Source of the DNA: Streptomyces abyssomicinicus
GTDB lineage: Bacteria > Actinomycetota > Actinomycetes > Streptomycetales > Streptomycetaceae
Reading direction: 5' to 3'
Length of the DNA stretch: 64,000 nucleotides
Assembly: GCF_008974245.1 (NCBI RefSeq)
Contig: NZ_BBZI01000010.1
Coordinates: 124,001-188,000, forward strand
Part shown: piece after piece, positions 42,271 to 51,023 of the stretch
How the letters are laid out: every line of letters starts with the position of its first letter
How positions within the stretch are numbered: the first letter of the stretch is position 1
Translations under genes and position numbers: made by a program
The notes under the pieces: model-generated
What the model saw: the letters and a program-made list of their open reading frames with translations, nothing else
Told to the model about the DNA's origin: nothing
Databases searched by the model: none

Positions 42271-42795
42271 ATGAAGACAGCGGTGCCCTGCTACTACCAC
42301 CTCGACGTGGAGGTCGGTCCGCAACGGGTCGACCAGGTCGGCCGCATCCTGGCCGCACACCTCCGGTTCTGGAGCCTCGACAACCTCGTCGATCCCGTCC
42401 GCCGCGGCGCCGAGGTGCTGCTGCGCGCCATCGACGAGCACGCCACCGACAAGCAGACCTCCATCGAGATGTGGTGGAACGGTCAGCACCTGATCACCGC
42501 GGTCGGCCAGAACGACCGCAATCTCCGTCCCGACCTGGAACTGCGCCCCTGCCTGACCCACATCGCCGCGCACAGCGACGGCTGGGGCTGGTGCGACACG
42601 GGCGCCGGCCGGATCATCTGGTTCACCCGGCGCGCCCGCTCCGGGGAACGGGTGCCGCTGGTGCCGGTCGGCCCCGACCCGCTGGTCACCGAGGCCCTCG
42701 ACCTGCCGCGGGAGACCGAGCCGGTGCCGGCCCTCAGGGGCTGCGCGCCGCCCGAAGTGGCCGCCGCCGTGCACGAGAGCGTGGTGACGCGGTGA
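42271..42795 (+). CDS. ATPase-fold (HATPase-like) regulatory protein
   Basis: A 174-residue protein resembling the degenerate HATPase proteins of Streptomyces. It starts VPCYYHLDVEVGPQRVDQVGRILAAHLRFWSLDNLVDP. The helix GAEVLLRAIDEHATD sits where the N-box would be, with Asp replacing the usual Asn. HITAVGQND and the LTHIAAHSDGWGWCDTGAGRIIWF end complete the fold. ATP binding is therefore uncertain. Its TGA overlaps the GTG of glgX, so it is coupled to a glucan-metabolism enzyme and may regulate it or the divergent glgE operon. Confidence 0.7.
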   Translation: MKTAVPCYYHLDVEVGPQRVDQVGRILAAHLRFWSLDNLVDPVRRGAEVLLRAIDEHATDKQTSIEMWWNGQHLITAVGQNDRNLRPDLELRPCLTHIAAHSDGWGWCDTGAGRIIWFTRRARSGERVPLVPVGPDPLVTEALDLPRETEPVPALRGCAPPEVAAAVHESVVTR

Positions 42796-44951
42796 CGGCG
42801 CGCGGGACCGAGAGCGCTGGGGCGCCCGTGTGGAGCGGGCGCCCCAGTCCGCTGGGCGCGACCTACGACGGCCAGGGCACCAACTTCGCGCTCTTCAGCG
42901 AGGTCGCCGAGCGCGTGGACCTGGTCCTGGTGGACGACGACGGCTCGCACCGCACGGTGACCCTCCACGAGGTCGACGGCTTCGTCTGGCACTGCTACCT
43001 GCCCGGTGTGGGACCGGGCCAGCGCTACGGCTACCGGGTGCACGGCCCCTGGGACCCCTCCCTCGGGCACCGCTGCAATCCGCGGAAGCTGCTCCTGGAC
43101 CCCTACGCCCGGGCCGTCGACGGCATGCCCGACGACCACCCCTCGCTCTACGAGCGGGCCCCGCGCGGCCGGTCGTCGTCCGACAGCGGCGGTCACACCA
43201 TGCTCGGCGTGGTCACCGACCCCTACTTCGACTGGGGCGACGACCGTTCACCCGGACGGCCGTACGCGGACTCCGTCATCTACGAGACCCACGTCCGCGG
43301 CCTCACCCGCACCCACCCCAAGGTGCCGCCCCGGCTGCGCGGCACCTACGCCGGCCTCGCCCACCCCGCGGTGATCGAACACCTCACCACCCTCGGGGTG
43401 ACGGCGGTCGAACTGATGCCGGTGCACCAGTTCGTGCAGGACGGCGTCCTGCAGGGCAGGGGACTCACCAACTACTGGGGCTACAACACGATCGGCTTCT
43501 TCGCCCCGCACAACGAGTACGCCGCCCGCGGCACCCGCGGTGAACAGGTGAACGAGTTCAAGGCGATGGTGAAGGCGCTCCACGAGGCCGGACTCGAGGT
43601 CATCCTCGACGTGGTCTACAACCACACGGCGGAAGGCAACGAGAAGGGACCCACCCTGTCCTTCCGCGGCATCGACAACGCCTCCTACTACCGCCTGGTC
43701 GACGGTGACTGGGCGCATTACTACGACACCACCGGCACCGGCAACAGCCTGCTGATGCGTCACCCCTACGTGCTGCAGCTCATCATGGACTCGCTGCGGT
43801 ACTGGGTGACCGAGATGCACGTCGACGGCTTCCGCTTCGACCTGGCGGCCACCCTGGCCCGGCAGTTCCACGAGGTGGACCGGCTGTCGGCGTTCTTCGA
43901 CCTCATCCAGCAGGACCCGGTGATCAGCCGCGTCAAGCTGATCGCCGAACCGTGGGACCTCGGCGACGGCGGCTACCAGGTGGGCAACTTCCCGCCCCTG
44001 TGGTCGGAGTGGAACGGCCTCTACCGCGACGCGGTGCGCGACTTCTGGCGGGCCGAGGACGACAGCCTGGCCGACTTCGCCTCCCGGCTGACCGGCTCCT
44101 CCGACCTCTACGAGCGCGACCGCCGCCGGCCGCGCGCCAGCATCAACTTCGTCACCGCCCACGACGGTTTCACCCTGCGCGACCTGGTGTCGTACAACGA
44201 CAAGCACAACGAGGCGAACGGCGAGGACAACCGCGACGGCGAGAGCCACAACCGCTCCTGGAACTGCGGCGTCGAGGGCGGGACCGACGACGAGGGCATC
44301 CTCGAACTCCGCGCCCGCCAGCAGCGCAACCTCCTGGCCACCCTGCTGCTCTCCCAGGGCATCCCGATGATCTGCCACGGCGACGAACTGGGCCGCACCC
44401 AGCGCGGCAACAACAACGCCTACTGTCAGGACAACGAGATCTCCTGGATCGACTGGCGCGGCCTCGGCCCGGAGCAGCGTGAGCTGACCGCCTACACCCG
44501 CCGCCTGATCTCGCTGCGCCGCGAACACCCCGTGCTGCGGCGGCGCCGCTTCTTCCGCGGCGAGACCCCGGTCCGCGAGGGACGGCCGCTGCCCGACCTG
44601 GTGTGGCTGCTGCCGGACGCCGCCGAGATGGCCGACGAGGACTGGCACCGCTGCGGCGCGCACGCGCTCGGGGTCTTCCTCAACGGCGACGCCATCGCCG
44701 AACGGGACTCCTACGGACAGCGGGTGGTGGACGACTCCTTCCTGCTGCTCTTCAACAGCCACTGGGAGCCGACGGCCTTCCGGCTGCCGTCGGCCGCCTA
44801 CGGCGAGCGGTGGACGGCGCTGGTCGACACGGCGGACCCGCAGGGCATGCCGGACGAGTCCGAGCACAAGGCCGGCACCGAACTCGTCGTCGAGTCGCGC
44901 AGCCTGGTGGTGCTGTCGCGGCCCCCGGCGACGGATTCCGCGGCGGGCTGA
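42792..44951 (+). CDS. glgX: Glycogen debranching enzyme (isoamylase type)
   Basis: A 719-residue GH13_11 enzyme that cuts alpha-1,6 branches of glycogen or limit dextrin. The N-terminal CBM48 is GATYDGQGTNFALFSEVAERVDLVL. The barrel shows HVRGLTRTHPKVPPRLRGTY, NYWGYNTIGFFAPHNEYA, VILDVVYNHTAEGNEKGP, the nucleophile in VDGFRFDLAATLAR, the acid in VKLIAEPWDLGDGGYQVGNFP and NFVTAHDGFTLRDLVSYN. The GTG start is in a GTGA overlap with the upstream ATPase-fold gene. A 13-bp-stem hairpin ends the transcript. Confidence 0.95.
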   Translation: MTARGTESAGAPVWSGRPSPLGATYDGQGTNFALFSEVAERVDLVLVDDDGSHRTVTLHEVDGFVWHCYLPGVGPGQRYGYRVHGPWDPSLGHRCNPRKLLLDPYARAVDGMPDDHPSLYERAPRGRSSSDSGGHTMLGVVTDPYFDWGDDRSPGRPYADSVIYETHVRGLTRTHPKVPPRLRGTYAGLAHPAVIEHLTTLGVTAVELMPVHQFVQDGVLQGRGLTNYWGYNTIGFFAPHNEYAARGTRGEQVNEFKAMVKALHEAGLEVILDVVYNHTAEGNEKGPTLSFRGIDNASYYRLVDGDWAHYYDTTGTGNSLLMRHPYVLQLIMDSLRYWVTEMHVDGFRFDLAATLARQFHEVDRLSAFFDLIQQDPVISRVKLIAEPWDLGDGGYQVGNFPPLWSEWNGLYRDAVRDFWRAEDDSLADFASRLTGSSDLYERDRRRPRASINFVTAHDGFTLRDLVSYNDKHNEANGEDNRDGESHNRSWNCGVEGGTDDEGILELRARQQRNLLATLLLSQGIPMICHGDELGRTQRGNNNAYCQDNEISWIDWRGLGPEQRELTAYTRRLISLRREHPVLRRRRFFRGETPVREGRPLPDLVWLLPDAAEMADEDWHRCGAHALGVFLNGDAIAERDSYGQRVVDDSFLLLFNSHWEPTAFRLPSAAYGERWTALVDTADPQGMPDESEHKAGTELVVESRSLVVLSRPPATDSAAG

Positions 44952-44994
44952 CGGGCCGGCGGGCCGGCGGGCCGGCGGATCCCGGACGGAAGCG

Positions 44995-45026
44995 GCGGCG
45001 GCGCCCCGGGTCGGGGGCGCCGCCGC
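44995..45026. terminator. Hairpin terminator, 13-bp perfect stem
   Basis: GCGGCGGCGCCCC (44995-45007) pairs with 45014-45026 around a six-base loop. It lies between the convergent glgX and VOC genes. Just before it (44953-44978) there are three copies of the 8-bp unit GGCCGGCG. Confidence 0.75.
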
Positions 45027-45049
45027 GCCGAACGCCGCCGTCGCCCCGG

Positions 45050-45901
45050 TCAGGACCGGGCGCCGGGGGGCCGCATGCCGCCGAGCGGTCCGGTGGGCCG
45101 GTGGTAGACGGTGAACAGGGCGCCCTCCGGGTCGCGCAGCACTGCCTCGCGGTCCGTCGAGCGCAGCACCGAGCCGCCGTGCGCCTGGGTGGCGCGGGTG
45201 CAGCCGAGGACGTCCTCGACCGCGAAGTGGACCTGCCAGTGCGGCCGGATCGTCGGGTCGGGCGCGGCGCCGAGGGCACCGGACTCGATCCGGGCCACCT
45301 CCTCACCGCTGCTGACCACGACCACCTCCTCGCCGTCGTACTGGACCTCGCAGCCCCCGGGGCGGCCGGAGGCCCACTCCAGGACCTCGCCGTAGAAGAT
45401 CGCGGAGTCGAAGGCGTCCCGGGTGTGCAGGCGGATGAGGACCGGTGAGGCCTTGCGCCAGGCCTCCCAGGCCCCGAAGATCTCGCCCTCCCAGATGCCG
45501 AAGGTGGCGCCGTCCCGGTCGGCGAGCAGGGCGGCGCGGCCGGGCGGCAGCGAGAGCGGGCCGACGGCCAGCGTGCCGCCGCGCTCCTGGACCCGGGAGG
45601 CCGTCTGGTCGGCGCTCTCCACCGCGAAGTACGCCGTCCAGCTGACCGCCATCTGCCACATGCCCGCCACGGCGGCGACCCCGGCGACGGGAACGCCGTC
45701 GACCTGGGCCACCCGGAAGGGGTCGCCCAGTCGCATCGAGCGCCACTCCCACCCCAGGACGGCGGTGTAGAACTTCTGGGTCGCGGCGAGATCGTGGCTG
45801 GTCAGGCTCACCCAGCCGGGAGCACCGGAGATGGTGCGGGTGGAGCGCGGCCGCCCGGCGAGGGTGCCGGGGGGCGTGCTGTCGTCGTTCATGGCAGTCA
45901 T
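45050..45901 (-). CDS. Two-domain VOC (glyoxalase-fold) protein
   Basis: A 283-residue protein with two VOC modules. The first is GAPGWVSLTSHDLAATQKFYTAVLGWEW, and the second starts PVLIRLHTRDAFDSAIFYGEVLEW and ends EAVLRDPEGALFTVYH. It probably binds a small molecule, and its enzymatic role is unknown. The start is 45901 (MTAMNDD) or the ATG at 45892. A near-consensus SigB-type promoter lies about 100 bases upstream, so it is probably stress-induced. Confidence 0.8.
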   Translation of the reverse strand: MTAMNDDSTPPGTLAGRPRSTRTISGAPGWVSLTSHDLAATQKFYTAVLGWEWRSMRLGDPFRVAQVDGVPVAGVAAVAGMWQMAVSWTAYFAVESADQTASRVQERGGTLAVGPLSLPPGRAALLADRDGATFGIWEGEIFGAWEAWRKASPVLIRLHTRDAFDSAIFYGEVLEWASGRPGGCEVQYDGEEVVVVSSGEEVARIESGALGAAPDPTIRPHWQVHFAVEDVLGCTRATQAHGGSVLRSTDREAVLRDPEGALFTVYHRPTGPLGGMRPPGARS

Positions 45902-46002
45902 GGCAGTCCCACGTCCTGGAGTAAGGGGCGCCTGGGGCGAGGGGCCGGCGCGCGCACGTCCGACACCAGTGTCCGGCCGGACCTCGCGCCGGTGCCTGTC
46001 GA

Positions 46003-46026
46003 GTACCCGGGCCGTTCGGCCGAAAC
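46003..46026 (-). promoter_or_regulatory. SigB-type promoter (GTTT, 14 bases, GGGTAC)
   Basis: Minus strand: GTTT at 46026-46023, exactly 14 bases, then GGGTAC at 46008-46003. This is a full match to the Streptomyces SigB-type consensus. It points at the two-domain VOC gene, with a leader of about 95 bases. The rest of 45902-46187 has a repeated 13-mer TGCCCGCCGGCGG but no gene that I can see. Confidence 0.6.
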
Positions 46027-46187
46027 GGTGGCCGCCGTGGGAGCGCCCGCCGGCGGAGTGCCCGCCGGCGGTCAGAGGCCCTCCCGCCGACGGAGGCCCC
46101 TGCGGTGGCAGGCGGCGGGACGAATGGCGACGATGTAGAGGAGCCCGAGGATCCCGCGGGAGCCTACGACGGACGCCGGAGGTCACT

Positions 46188-46604
46188 ATGCGTACGGAGG
46201 GCCGTCCGGGTGACAGCGAACGGGACGGGACGCGGGCGGTTCCCCCGCCGGCGAACGTACCCGGGGCCGAGACCGACCGCGTCTTCGCCCTCGAGGTGGA
46301 GGTCGCCCAGCTCAAGGAGGCGGTCACCTCCCACGCGGTGGTGGACCAGGCGATCGGCAGCGTGGTCGCCCTCGGACGGGTGACACCCGACCAGGGCTGG
46401 ACGGTGCTCAGGGAGGTCTCCCAGCACACCAACGTCAAGCTGCGCCAGGTCGCCGAGATGATCCTGCTCTGGGCCCGGACCGGCGACCTCCCGGCGGAGG
46501 TGCGGGCCGCCCTCGAGGAGGCCCTGCGCCGCCACGCCCCGCCCGGCCGTCCCGCGGCCCGGCCGCGTTTCAACGCCGCCGGGCCCGGTCACTCCGGTCA
46601 CTGA
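46188..46604 (+). CDS. ANTAR domain protein
   Basis: A 138-residue protein. A disordered N-terminus is followed by a coiled-coil stretch (DRVFALEVEVAQLKEAVTSH) and an ANTAR three-helix RNA-binding domain (VVDQAIGSVVALGRVTPDQGWTVLREVSQHTNVKLRQVAEMI). ANTAR proteins bind paired hairpins and prevent termination. There is no GAF or receiver domain, so the input must come from elsewhere. GGAGGT five bases before the ATG is a strong ribosome site. It lies between a VOC gene under SigB-type control and a sigma factor gene. Confidence 0.82.
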   Translation: MRTEGRPGDSERDGTRAVPPPANVPGAETDRVFALEVEVAQLKEAVTSHAVVDQAIGSVVALGRVTPDQGWTVLREVSQHTNVKLRQVAEMILLWARTGDLPAEVRAALEEALRRHAPPGRPAARPRFNAAGPGHSGH

Positions 46605-46652
46605 GCTCGCTTTCGAACGGCTCCCGGGACGGTTCGGCAGTGAGCCCGTCCC

Positions 46653-46680
46653 AGCCGCCCGGCCGCCAGGCCGGGCGGCT
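46653..46680. terminator. Hairpin terminator, 12-bp perfect stem
   Basis: AGCCGCCCGGCC (46653-46664) pairs with 46669-46680 around a GCCA loop. It separates the convergent ANTAR and sigma factor genes. Confidence 0.75.
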
Positions 46681-46735
46681 GCCGTTCGCCGGGACGCGCC
46701 CCGGCCGGTGGCCGGAGGCGTCCGCCGGACGGTGC

Positions 46736-47566
46736 TCACCACCCTTCCTCCCCGGTCGCGTCCAGCTCCTCGCGCAGCCGGTCGAAACAGCCGCTGAGCA
46801 GCCGTGACACGTGCATCTGGGAGATGCCCAGCTGCTGGGCGATCCGGCTCTGCGTCATTCCGCGGAAGAACCGCAGGTAGAGGATGACCCGGTCCCGCTC
46901 GGACAGCGCCTCCAGGCAGGGCCGCACCGCCACCCGGTCCACCACCAGGTCGTAACCGGTCTCCACGGTCCCCAGCGCGTCCTCCAGCGCGTACCCCTCG
47001 GTGCCGGGCAGCTCCGCCTCCAGCGAGAGGGCGTGGAAGCACTCCAGCGCCTCCATGCCGGTGCGCACCTCGTCCTCCGTCAGTCCGGTGTACGCGGCGA
47101 TCTCGGGGACGGTGGGCGAGCGGCCCTGGGTGGTCTGGGACAGCTCCTTCGCCGCCCGCCGGACCCGGTTGCGCAGGTCCTGGACCCTTCGGGGCACGTG
47201 CAGCGTCCACAGATGGTCACGGAAGTGGCGTTTGATCTCACCGGTGACGGTGGGCACCGCGTACGACTCGAAGGCGCAGCCGCGGGCCGGGTCGTAGTGG
47301 TCGACGGCCTTGACGAGGCCGAGCGCCGCCACCTGGTAGAGGTCTTCCAGGGCCTCACCGCGTCCCCTGAAGTTGACGGCGATCCGCTCGGCCATGGGGA
47401 GCCAGGCGCGGACCAGGTCGTCACGCAGGGCGCGGTGCTCGGGACCCTCGGGGAGGGACGCCAGGCGGGCGAAGGCCGCCGCGGTGTCCGGGGCGTCGTC
47501 GTGCGGATGACCACGGGACCGGGTGGTCCTGGTGCGAGTGGTGCTGGTGGTGCTGGTGGCCGGCAT
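46736..47566 (-). CDS. RNA polymerase sigma factor, SigB/SigF family
   Basis: A 276-residue group 3 sigma factor and the closest relative in the window of the one at 31316. They share HDDAPDTAAAFARLA, the QVAALGLVKA segment of region 2, ESYAVPTVTGEIKRHFRD, and the region 4 helix-turn-helix QSRIAQQLGISQMHVSRLLS. The N-terminus is a Thr/Ser/Arg repeat (TTSTTRTRTTRS). GGGAGGTG precedes the ATG at 47566. A SigB-type promoter candidate lies 140 bases upstream. Confidence 0.92.
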   Translation of the reverse strand: MPATSTTSTTRTRTTRSRGHPHDDAPDTAAAFARLASLPEGPEHRALRDDLVRAWLPMAERIAVNFRGRGEALEDLYQVAALGLVKAVDHYDPARGCAFESYAVPTVTGEIKRHFRDHLWTLHVPRRVQDLRNRVRRAAKELSQTTQGRSPTVPEIAAYTGLTEDEVRTGMEALECFHALSLEAELPGTEGYALEDALGTVETGYDLVVDRVAVRPCLEALSERDRVILYLRFFRGMTQSRIAQQLGISQMHVSRLLSGCFDRLREELDATGEEGW

Positions 47567-47704
47567 ACGGGCACCTCCCTCGGCTGGGCCGGCAGGGCGG
47601 TCACCGCGGGAGAGGCGCGCTCACGGACAGGTCCGGGACGCCGGGAGGGCCGTGCAGACCCGTCTCCCGCGGCCGTGCCTCCTGTCCGAAGCACTGGAGG
47701 AGGA

Positions 47705-47730
47705 ATTCCCTCTAACGGAGGAACCCAAAC
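47705..47730 (-). promoter_or_regulatory. Possible SigB-type promoter upstream of the sigma gene
   Basis: Minus strand: GTTT at 47730-47727, 16 bases, then GGGAAT at 47710-47705, one base from GGGTAT. It sits in an unusually AT-rich pocket of the 282-base gap between hemC and the sigma gene. No gene is seen in that gap. Confidence 0.4.
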
Positions 47731-47848
47731 AAATCAGACGCATCGTCCGTGACGTGAGGCGCGCGGGTGGCGCCGGGGCCGGGGCGTCGAGGCCGGGGCG
47801 CCCGGAGGCGGCCGTCGTCGGTCGACGACGGCCGGCCGAGGACGGTCG

Positions 47849-48784
47849 TCAGTGGTCGATCGAGTCGATCAGTTCCCGGGCGCCCTGGCGGAGCAGGGTG
47901 ACGGCGACCGAGGTGCCCAGCGTCGCGGGGTCCAGCGGCCCGGCCCACTCGTGGGCGTTGAGCCGTGTCTTGCCGTCCGGGGTGAAGACGCACGCCCGCA
48001 GTGAGAGCTCGCCGGTGCGGTCGACCCGGGCGAAACCGGCGATCGGGCTGTTGCAGTGCCCCTGCAGGACGTGCAGGAACATCCGCTCCGCGGCGGCCTC
48101 CCGGTGGGTGTCCGGGTCGCCGAGCGGGGCGACCGCCTCGATCAGCCGGGTGTCCTCCTCACGGCACTGGAGGGCCAGGATGCCCGCGCCGATCGGCGGC
48201 ATCATCGTCTCGGTGGAGAGCACCTCGCCGACCACGTCGGTCCGGCCGATCCGCTCCAGCCCCGACACCGCCAGGATCAGCGCGTCCGCCTCGCCCGCCG
48301 CCAGTTTCTCCAGCCGCCGGTTGGCGTTGCCCCGCATCGGCACACAGGTCAGGTGCGGGTGCGAGGCCGCCAGCTGGGCCACCCGGCGCACCGAGGAGGT
48401 GCCGATCCGGGTACCGGGCGGGAGCTCGTCGAGGGTGAGGCCGCCGGGGTGGACCAGCGCGTCGCGGACGTCGTCCCGGCGCAGGAAGGCGGCGAAGACG
48501 GTACCGGCGGGCAGCGGGCGGTCGGCGGGGATGTCCTTCACGCAGTGGACCGCGAGGTCCGCCTCGCCGGCCAGCAGCGCCGCGTCCACCTCCTTGGTGA
48601 ACGCACCCTTGCCCTCCACCTGGGACAGCTCGCCCATCCACTTGTCACCGGTCGTCTTCACCGGGACCACCTCGGTGCGCGTCGACGGGTGGTGCAGGGC
48701 CAGTTCGGCGCGGACCCGTTCCACCTGGGCGAGGGCCATGGGGGAGTCGCGGGAGACGATGCGGACGATCTCAGGAGCCGACAT
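47849..48784 (-). CDS. hemC: Hydroxymethylbilane synthase (porphobilinogen deaminase)
   Basis: A 311-residue enzyme that joins four porphobilinogen units in tetrapyrrole synthesis. Visible motifs are the start [89 protein letters not shown] and the cofactor cysteine in [12 protein letters not shown]. It stands alone, away from any other hem gene. Streptomyces usually have the main hemC in a hemA-hemC cluster, so this may be a second copy. TATCGT six bases before the ATG suggests a leaderless transcript. Confidence 0.93.
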   Translation of the reverse strand: MSAPEIVRIVSRDSPMALAQVERVRAELALHHPSTRTEVVPVKTTGDKWMGELSQVEGKGAFTKEVDAALLAGEADLAVHCVKDIPADRPLPAGTVFAAFLRRDDVRDALVHPGGLTLDELPPGTRIGTSSVRRVAQLAASHPHLTCVPMRGNANRRLEKLAAGEADALILAVSGLERIGRTDVVGEVLSTETMMPPIGAGILALQCREEDTRLIEAVAPLGDPDTHREAAAERMFLHVLQGHCNSPIAGFARVDRTGELSLRACVFTPDGKTRLNAHEWAGPLDPATLGTSVAVTLLRQGARELIDSIDH

Positions 48785-48853
48785 GGGGCCACGATAGCCG
48801 TCAACAAGGGCCCCGTGGACCCCACGGACGCCCGTGGCGTGGGTGCGTGCTGC

Positions 48854-48879
48854 GGTGTCCCCGGGTGCACGGGGACACC
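48854..48879. terminator. Hairpin terminator with repeated arm
   Basis: GGTGTCCCCG (48854-48863) pairs with 48870-48879 around a six-base loop. The right arm's GGGGACACCGG recurs twice more by 48915. It lies between the ligase gene and hemC, both leftward, and would terminate the ligase transcript. Confidence 0.6.
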
Positions 48880-48956
48880 GGGGACACCGGCGTATCCGGG
48901 ACCACGGGGGACACCGGACGGCCCGAGCCGTCCGTGCCGTCCGCTCCGTCCGCGCC

Positions 48957-49955
48957 TCACGCGCCGGGAGGGGGCTCCGTGCCGGCGGGGAGGTCGGCCG
49001 AGGACTCCTCCGGGGCGAGGTCCGGCCGCAGGCGCAGCCAGGAGGGCTGGCGCAGCAGGCCCGCACGGGTCCGGGTGCTGTGGCGGACCTCGCCGACCAG
49101 CCTCGGGACCACCCAGTGGGCCCCCGGCGCCTTGGGGGCCGGGGTGAACGGGCAGACGCCGGTCGCCGCGGCGGCCAGCAGGCGGGCCAGGTCGGCGCGT
49201 TCCCCCTCGCTCCAGCCGGTGCCGACACTGCCCACGTACCGCAGCAGGCCCTCCTCGTCGCGCTGGCCCATCAGCACGGCGCCCGGCAGCCCGGTGAGCC
49301 GCCCCCTGCCGGGCAGCCAGCCGCCCACCACCACGTCCACCCCGGTCATGTGCCGGATCTTGATCCACGCACGGGAGCGCACCCCCGGCTCGTACCGCGA
49401 GTCCAGCCGCTTGCAGACCAGTCCCTCCAGCCCGTGCTCCCGGGTGAGGGCCAGCGCCTGCTCCCCGTGGCCGACGACCGCCGCGGGCGTCGACCAGTAC
49501 GGCCCGGCCAGGTCCAGCGCCTCCAGCTCCCGGCGGCGGTGCGCGTAGGGGAGCCGCAGCAGGGAGCGGCCGTCCAGGTGCATCACGTCGAACAGCACCA
49601 GGTGCGCGGGAGCGGTCGCCGCGCGGCGGGCCGCCAGGGCGGGGGAGCGGGCCAGTCCCATGCGCGACTGGAGCCCCTGGAAGTCGGCGCGGCCCCGGTC
49701 GTCGAGGACCAGGATCTCGCCGTCGAGCACCGCCGCGGATCCGCCGAGGGCGGGGCCCAGCGGGGCCAGCTCCGGGTAGGCGGCGGTGATGTCCTCGCCG
49801 GAGCGGGCGCGCACGGTCAGGGTGCCGTCACCCTCGGTGTAGACCACGGCGCGCTGGCCGTCCTGCTTCGTCTCGTAGGCCCACCGGTCGTCCTGCGCCG
49901 CGGGGGGCAGCCGGCCGGGGGTGGCGAGCATGGGGGAGATCCGTGGCAGCGTCAC
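48957..49955 (-). CDS. ATP-dependent DNA ligase (LigC/LigD ligase-domain type)
   Basis: A 332-residue ligase with the adenylation domain (residues 1-190) and OB-fold domain (195-300). The nucleotidyl-transfer lysine is in [12 protein letters not shown] (motif I, KxDGxR). Motif III is [16 protein letters not shown]. Motif IV/V includes [27 protein letters not shown]. It has no polymerase or nuclease domain and no Ku neighbour, so it is a stand-alone ligase, possibly for base-excision or backup end-joining repair. The GTG at 49955 is chosen. The longer frame reads low-complexity upstream sequence. Confidence 0.9.
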   Translation of the reverse strand: MTLPRISPMLATPGRLPPAAQDDRWAYETKQDGQRAVVYTEGDGTLTVRARSGEDITAAYPELAPLGPALGGSAAVLDGEILVLDDRGRADFQGLQSRMGLARSPALAARRAATAPAHLVLFDVMHLDGRSLLRLPYAHRRRELEALDLAGPYWSTPAAVVGHGEQALALTREHGLEGLVCKRLDSRYEPGVRSRAWIKIRHMTGVDVVVGGWLPGRGRLTGLPGAVLMGQRDEEGLLRYVGSVGTGWSEGERADLARLLAAAATGVCPFTPAPKAPGAHWVVPRLVGEVRHSTRTRAGLLRQPSWLRLRPDLAPEESSADLPAGTEPPPGA

Positions 49956-50091
49956 GGCAGAGTTCTCCACCGCGGGCGGCGCGGCCAAGCGGAGGCCCGG
50001 CCCGCTTCCCCCGGCCGGCCCATGCCCCACCGGCCCGTGCTCCACCGGCCCGTGCGCGGCCGTACCGGTGCCGCGCGGGCCGCCGTCCCGC

Positions 50092-50859
50092 TCAGGCGAG
50101 CCGCTGCACCGCGTAGGCGGCCATGGCGTCGCACAGGAAGTCCGCCAGCCGCGGGTGCTTGGCGTCGTAGCGCGCCCGGAACTCCGGCGAGTCCGCGTAC
50201 ATCCGGCCCAGACCGGTGAACGACGCCCGGTTCGGCGTCCAGAAGGCCGACACCGCCCGGTACTGCCGGTCCATGAGCTCCACGGACCGCGGGTCGTCCG
50301 GGGCGACGCCCGCCCCGATCAGCTCCACCGCCGCGTCCTCCACCGCCTCGTACTCGGCGACGGCCTCGCCGGCCCGCGTCCGGTCCCAGCCGGCCGTGCG
50401 GCGGCGGCTCTCCTCGATGTGCCGCCGGGCGTCGTCGCCGAACCGGTCCACCAGCTCGGCCTCGTGGACCGCCTGCCGTGCCGGGTCGAACCCCTCGAAC
50501 AGGTCCTCGAGTGCCATGTCCCTCTCCCCTTCCAGATGCGCGATGGTCGCCGCCACGGTCTCCACCAGCCGGTTCACCCTCCGGCGCTCGGCGAGCAGCC
50601 CGGTGAGGTGGGCGCGGAGGGCCTCGGCGGCGTCCTTCTCCTCGTCGACGACCGCGGCGATCCCGGACAGACCGAGTCCGAGACCACGCAGCAGCAGGAT
50701 CCGCTGCAGCCGCAGGGCGGAGGCGGTCGTGTAGTGCCGGACCCCGCCCGCGCCGATGCGGTCCGCGGGCAGCAGGCCCACGGCGTCGTAGTGCCGCAGG
50801 GTCCGCACCGTCACCCCGGAGGCCTTCGCCAGCCGGGTGATCGACCACTCCTCGTCCAT
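50092..50859 (-). CDS. MerR-family regulator with a TipAS domain
   Basis: A 255-residue regulator. The MerR helix-turn-helix is WSITRLAKASGVTVRTLRHYDAVGLL (residues 4-30), followed by the coiled-coil dimer helix. The TipAS ligand domain lies at about 112-250 (EDLFEGFDPARQAVHEAELVDRFG and GRMYADSPEFRARYDAKHPRLADFLCDAMAAYA). TipAS domains capture thiopeptide antibiotics such as thiostrepton, and TipAL is 253 residues long. This one differs enough in sequence to be a homologue rather than TipA itself. A perfect inverted repeat sits at 50885-50911 in its leader. The MFS gene upstream on the same strand may be a target. Confidence 0.88.
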   Translation of the reverse strand: MDEEWSITRLAKASGVTVRTLRHYDAVGLLPADRIGAGGVRHYTTASALRLQRILLLRGLGLGLSGIAAVVDEEKDAAEALRAHLTGLLAERRRVNRLVETVAATIAHLEGERDMALEDLFEGFDPARQAVHEAELVDRFGDDARRHIEESRRRTAGWDRTRAGEAVAEYEAVEDAAVELIGAGVAPDDPRSVELMDRQYRAVSAFWTPNRASFTGLGRMYADSPEFRARYDAKHPRLADFLCDAMAAYAVQRLA

Positions 50860-50884
50860 GGCCGCGGCGTCGCCTTTCGTCGTT

Positions 50885-50911
50885 CCCGTCGCCGCACGTC
50901 GCGGCGACGGG
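50885..50911. promoter_or_regulatory. 11-bp perfect inverted repeat in the MerR leader
   Basis: CCCGTCGCCGC (50885-50895) pairs with 50901-50911 around five bases. It lies between a TAGCGT -10 candidate (minus, 50922-50917) and the start codon. It could be an operator or an RNA hairpin. Confidence 0.45.
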
Positions 50912-51023
50912 TACGACGCTAGGCGCTGACGCTGCGGCAGCGGCAAGCGGCGCCCGGGCGCCCGCGTCAGGCCGCGCCGTGCGGGCAGGGGCAGGGGCAG
51001 GAGCTGGGGGCAGTGGGCCCGGG

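Noticed and set aside
49956-50045. N-terminal extension of the DNA ligase to 50045
   Set aside because: The added residues are Gly/Pro low complexity lying in the intergenic space, and the ligase fold begins at the GTG 49955.
50092-50859. Calling the MerR regulator tipA
   Set aside because: The domain order and length match, but the sequence differs clearly from TipAL as I know it, and several TipAS paralogues exist in Streptomyces.
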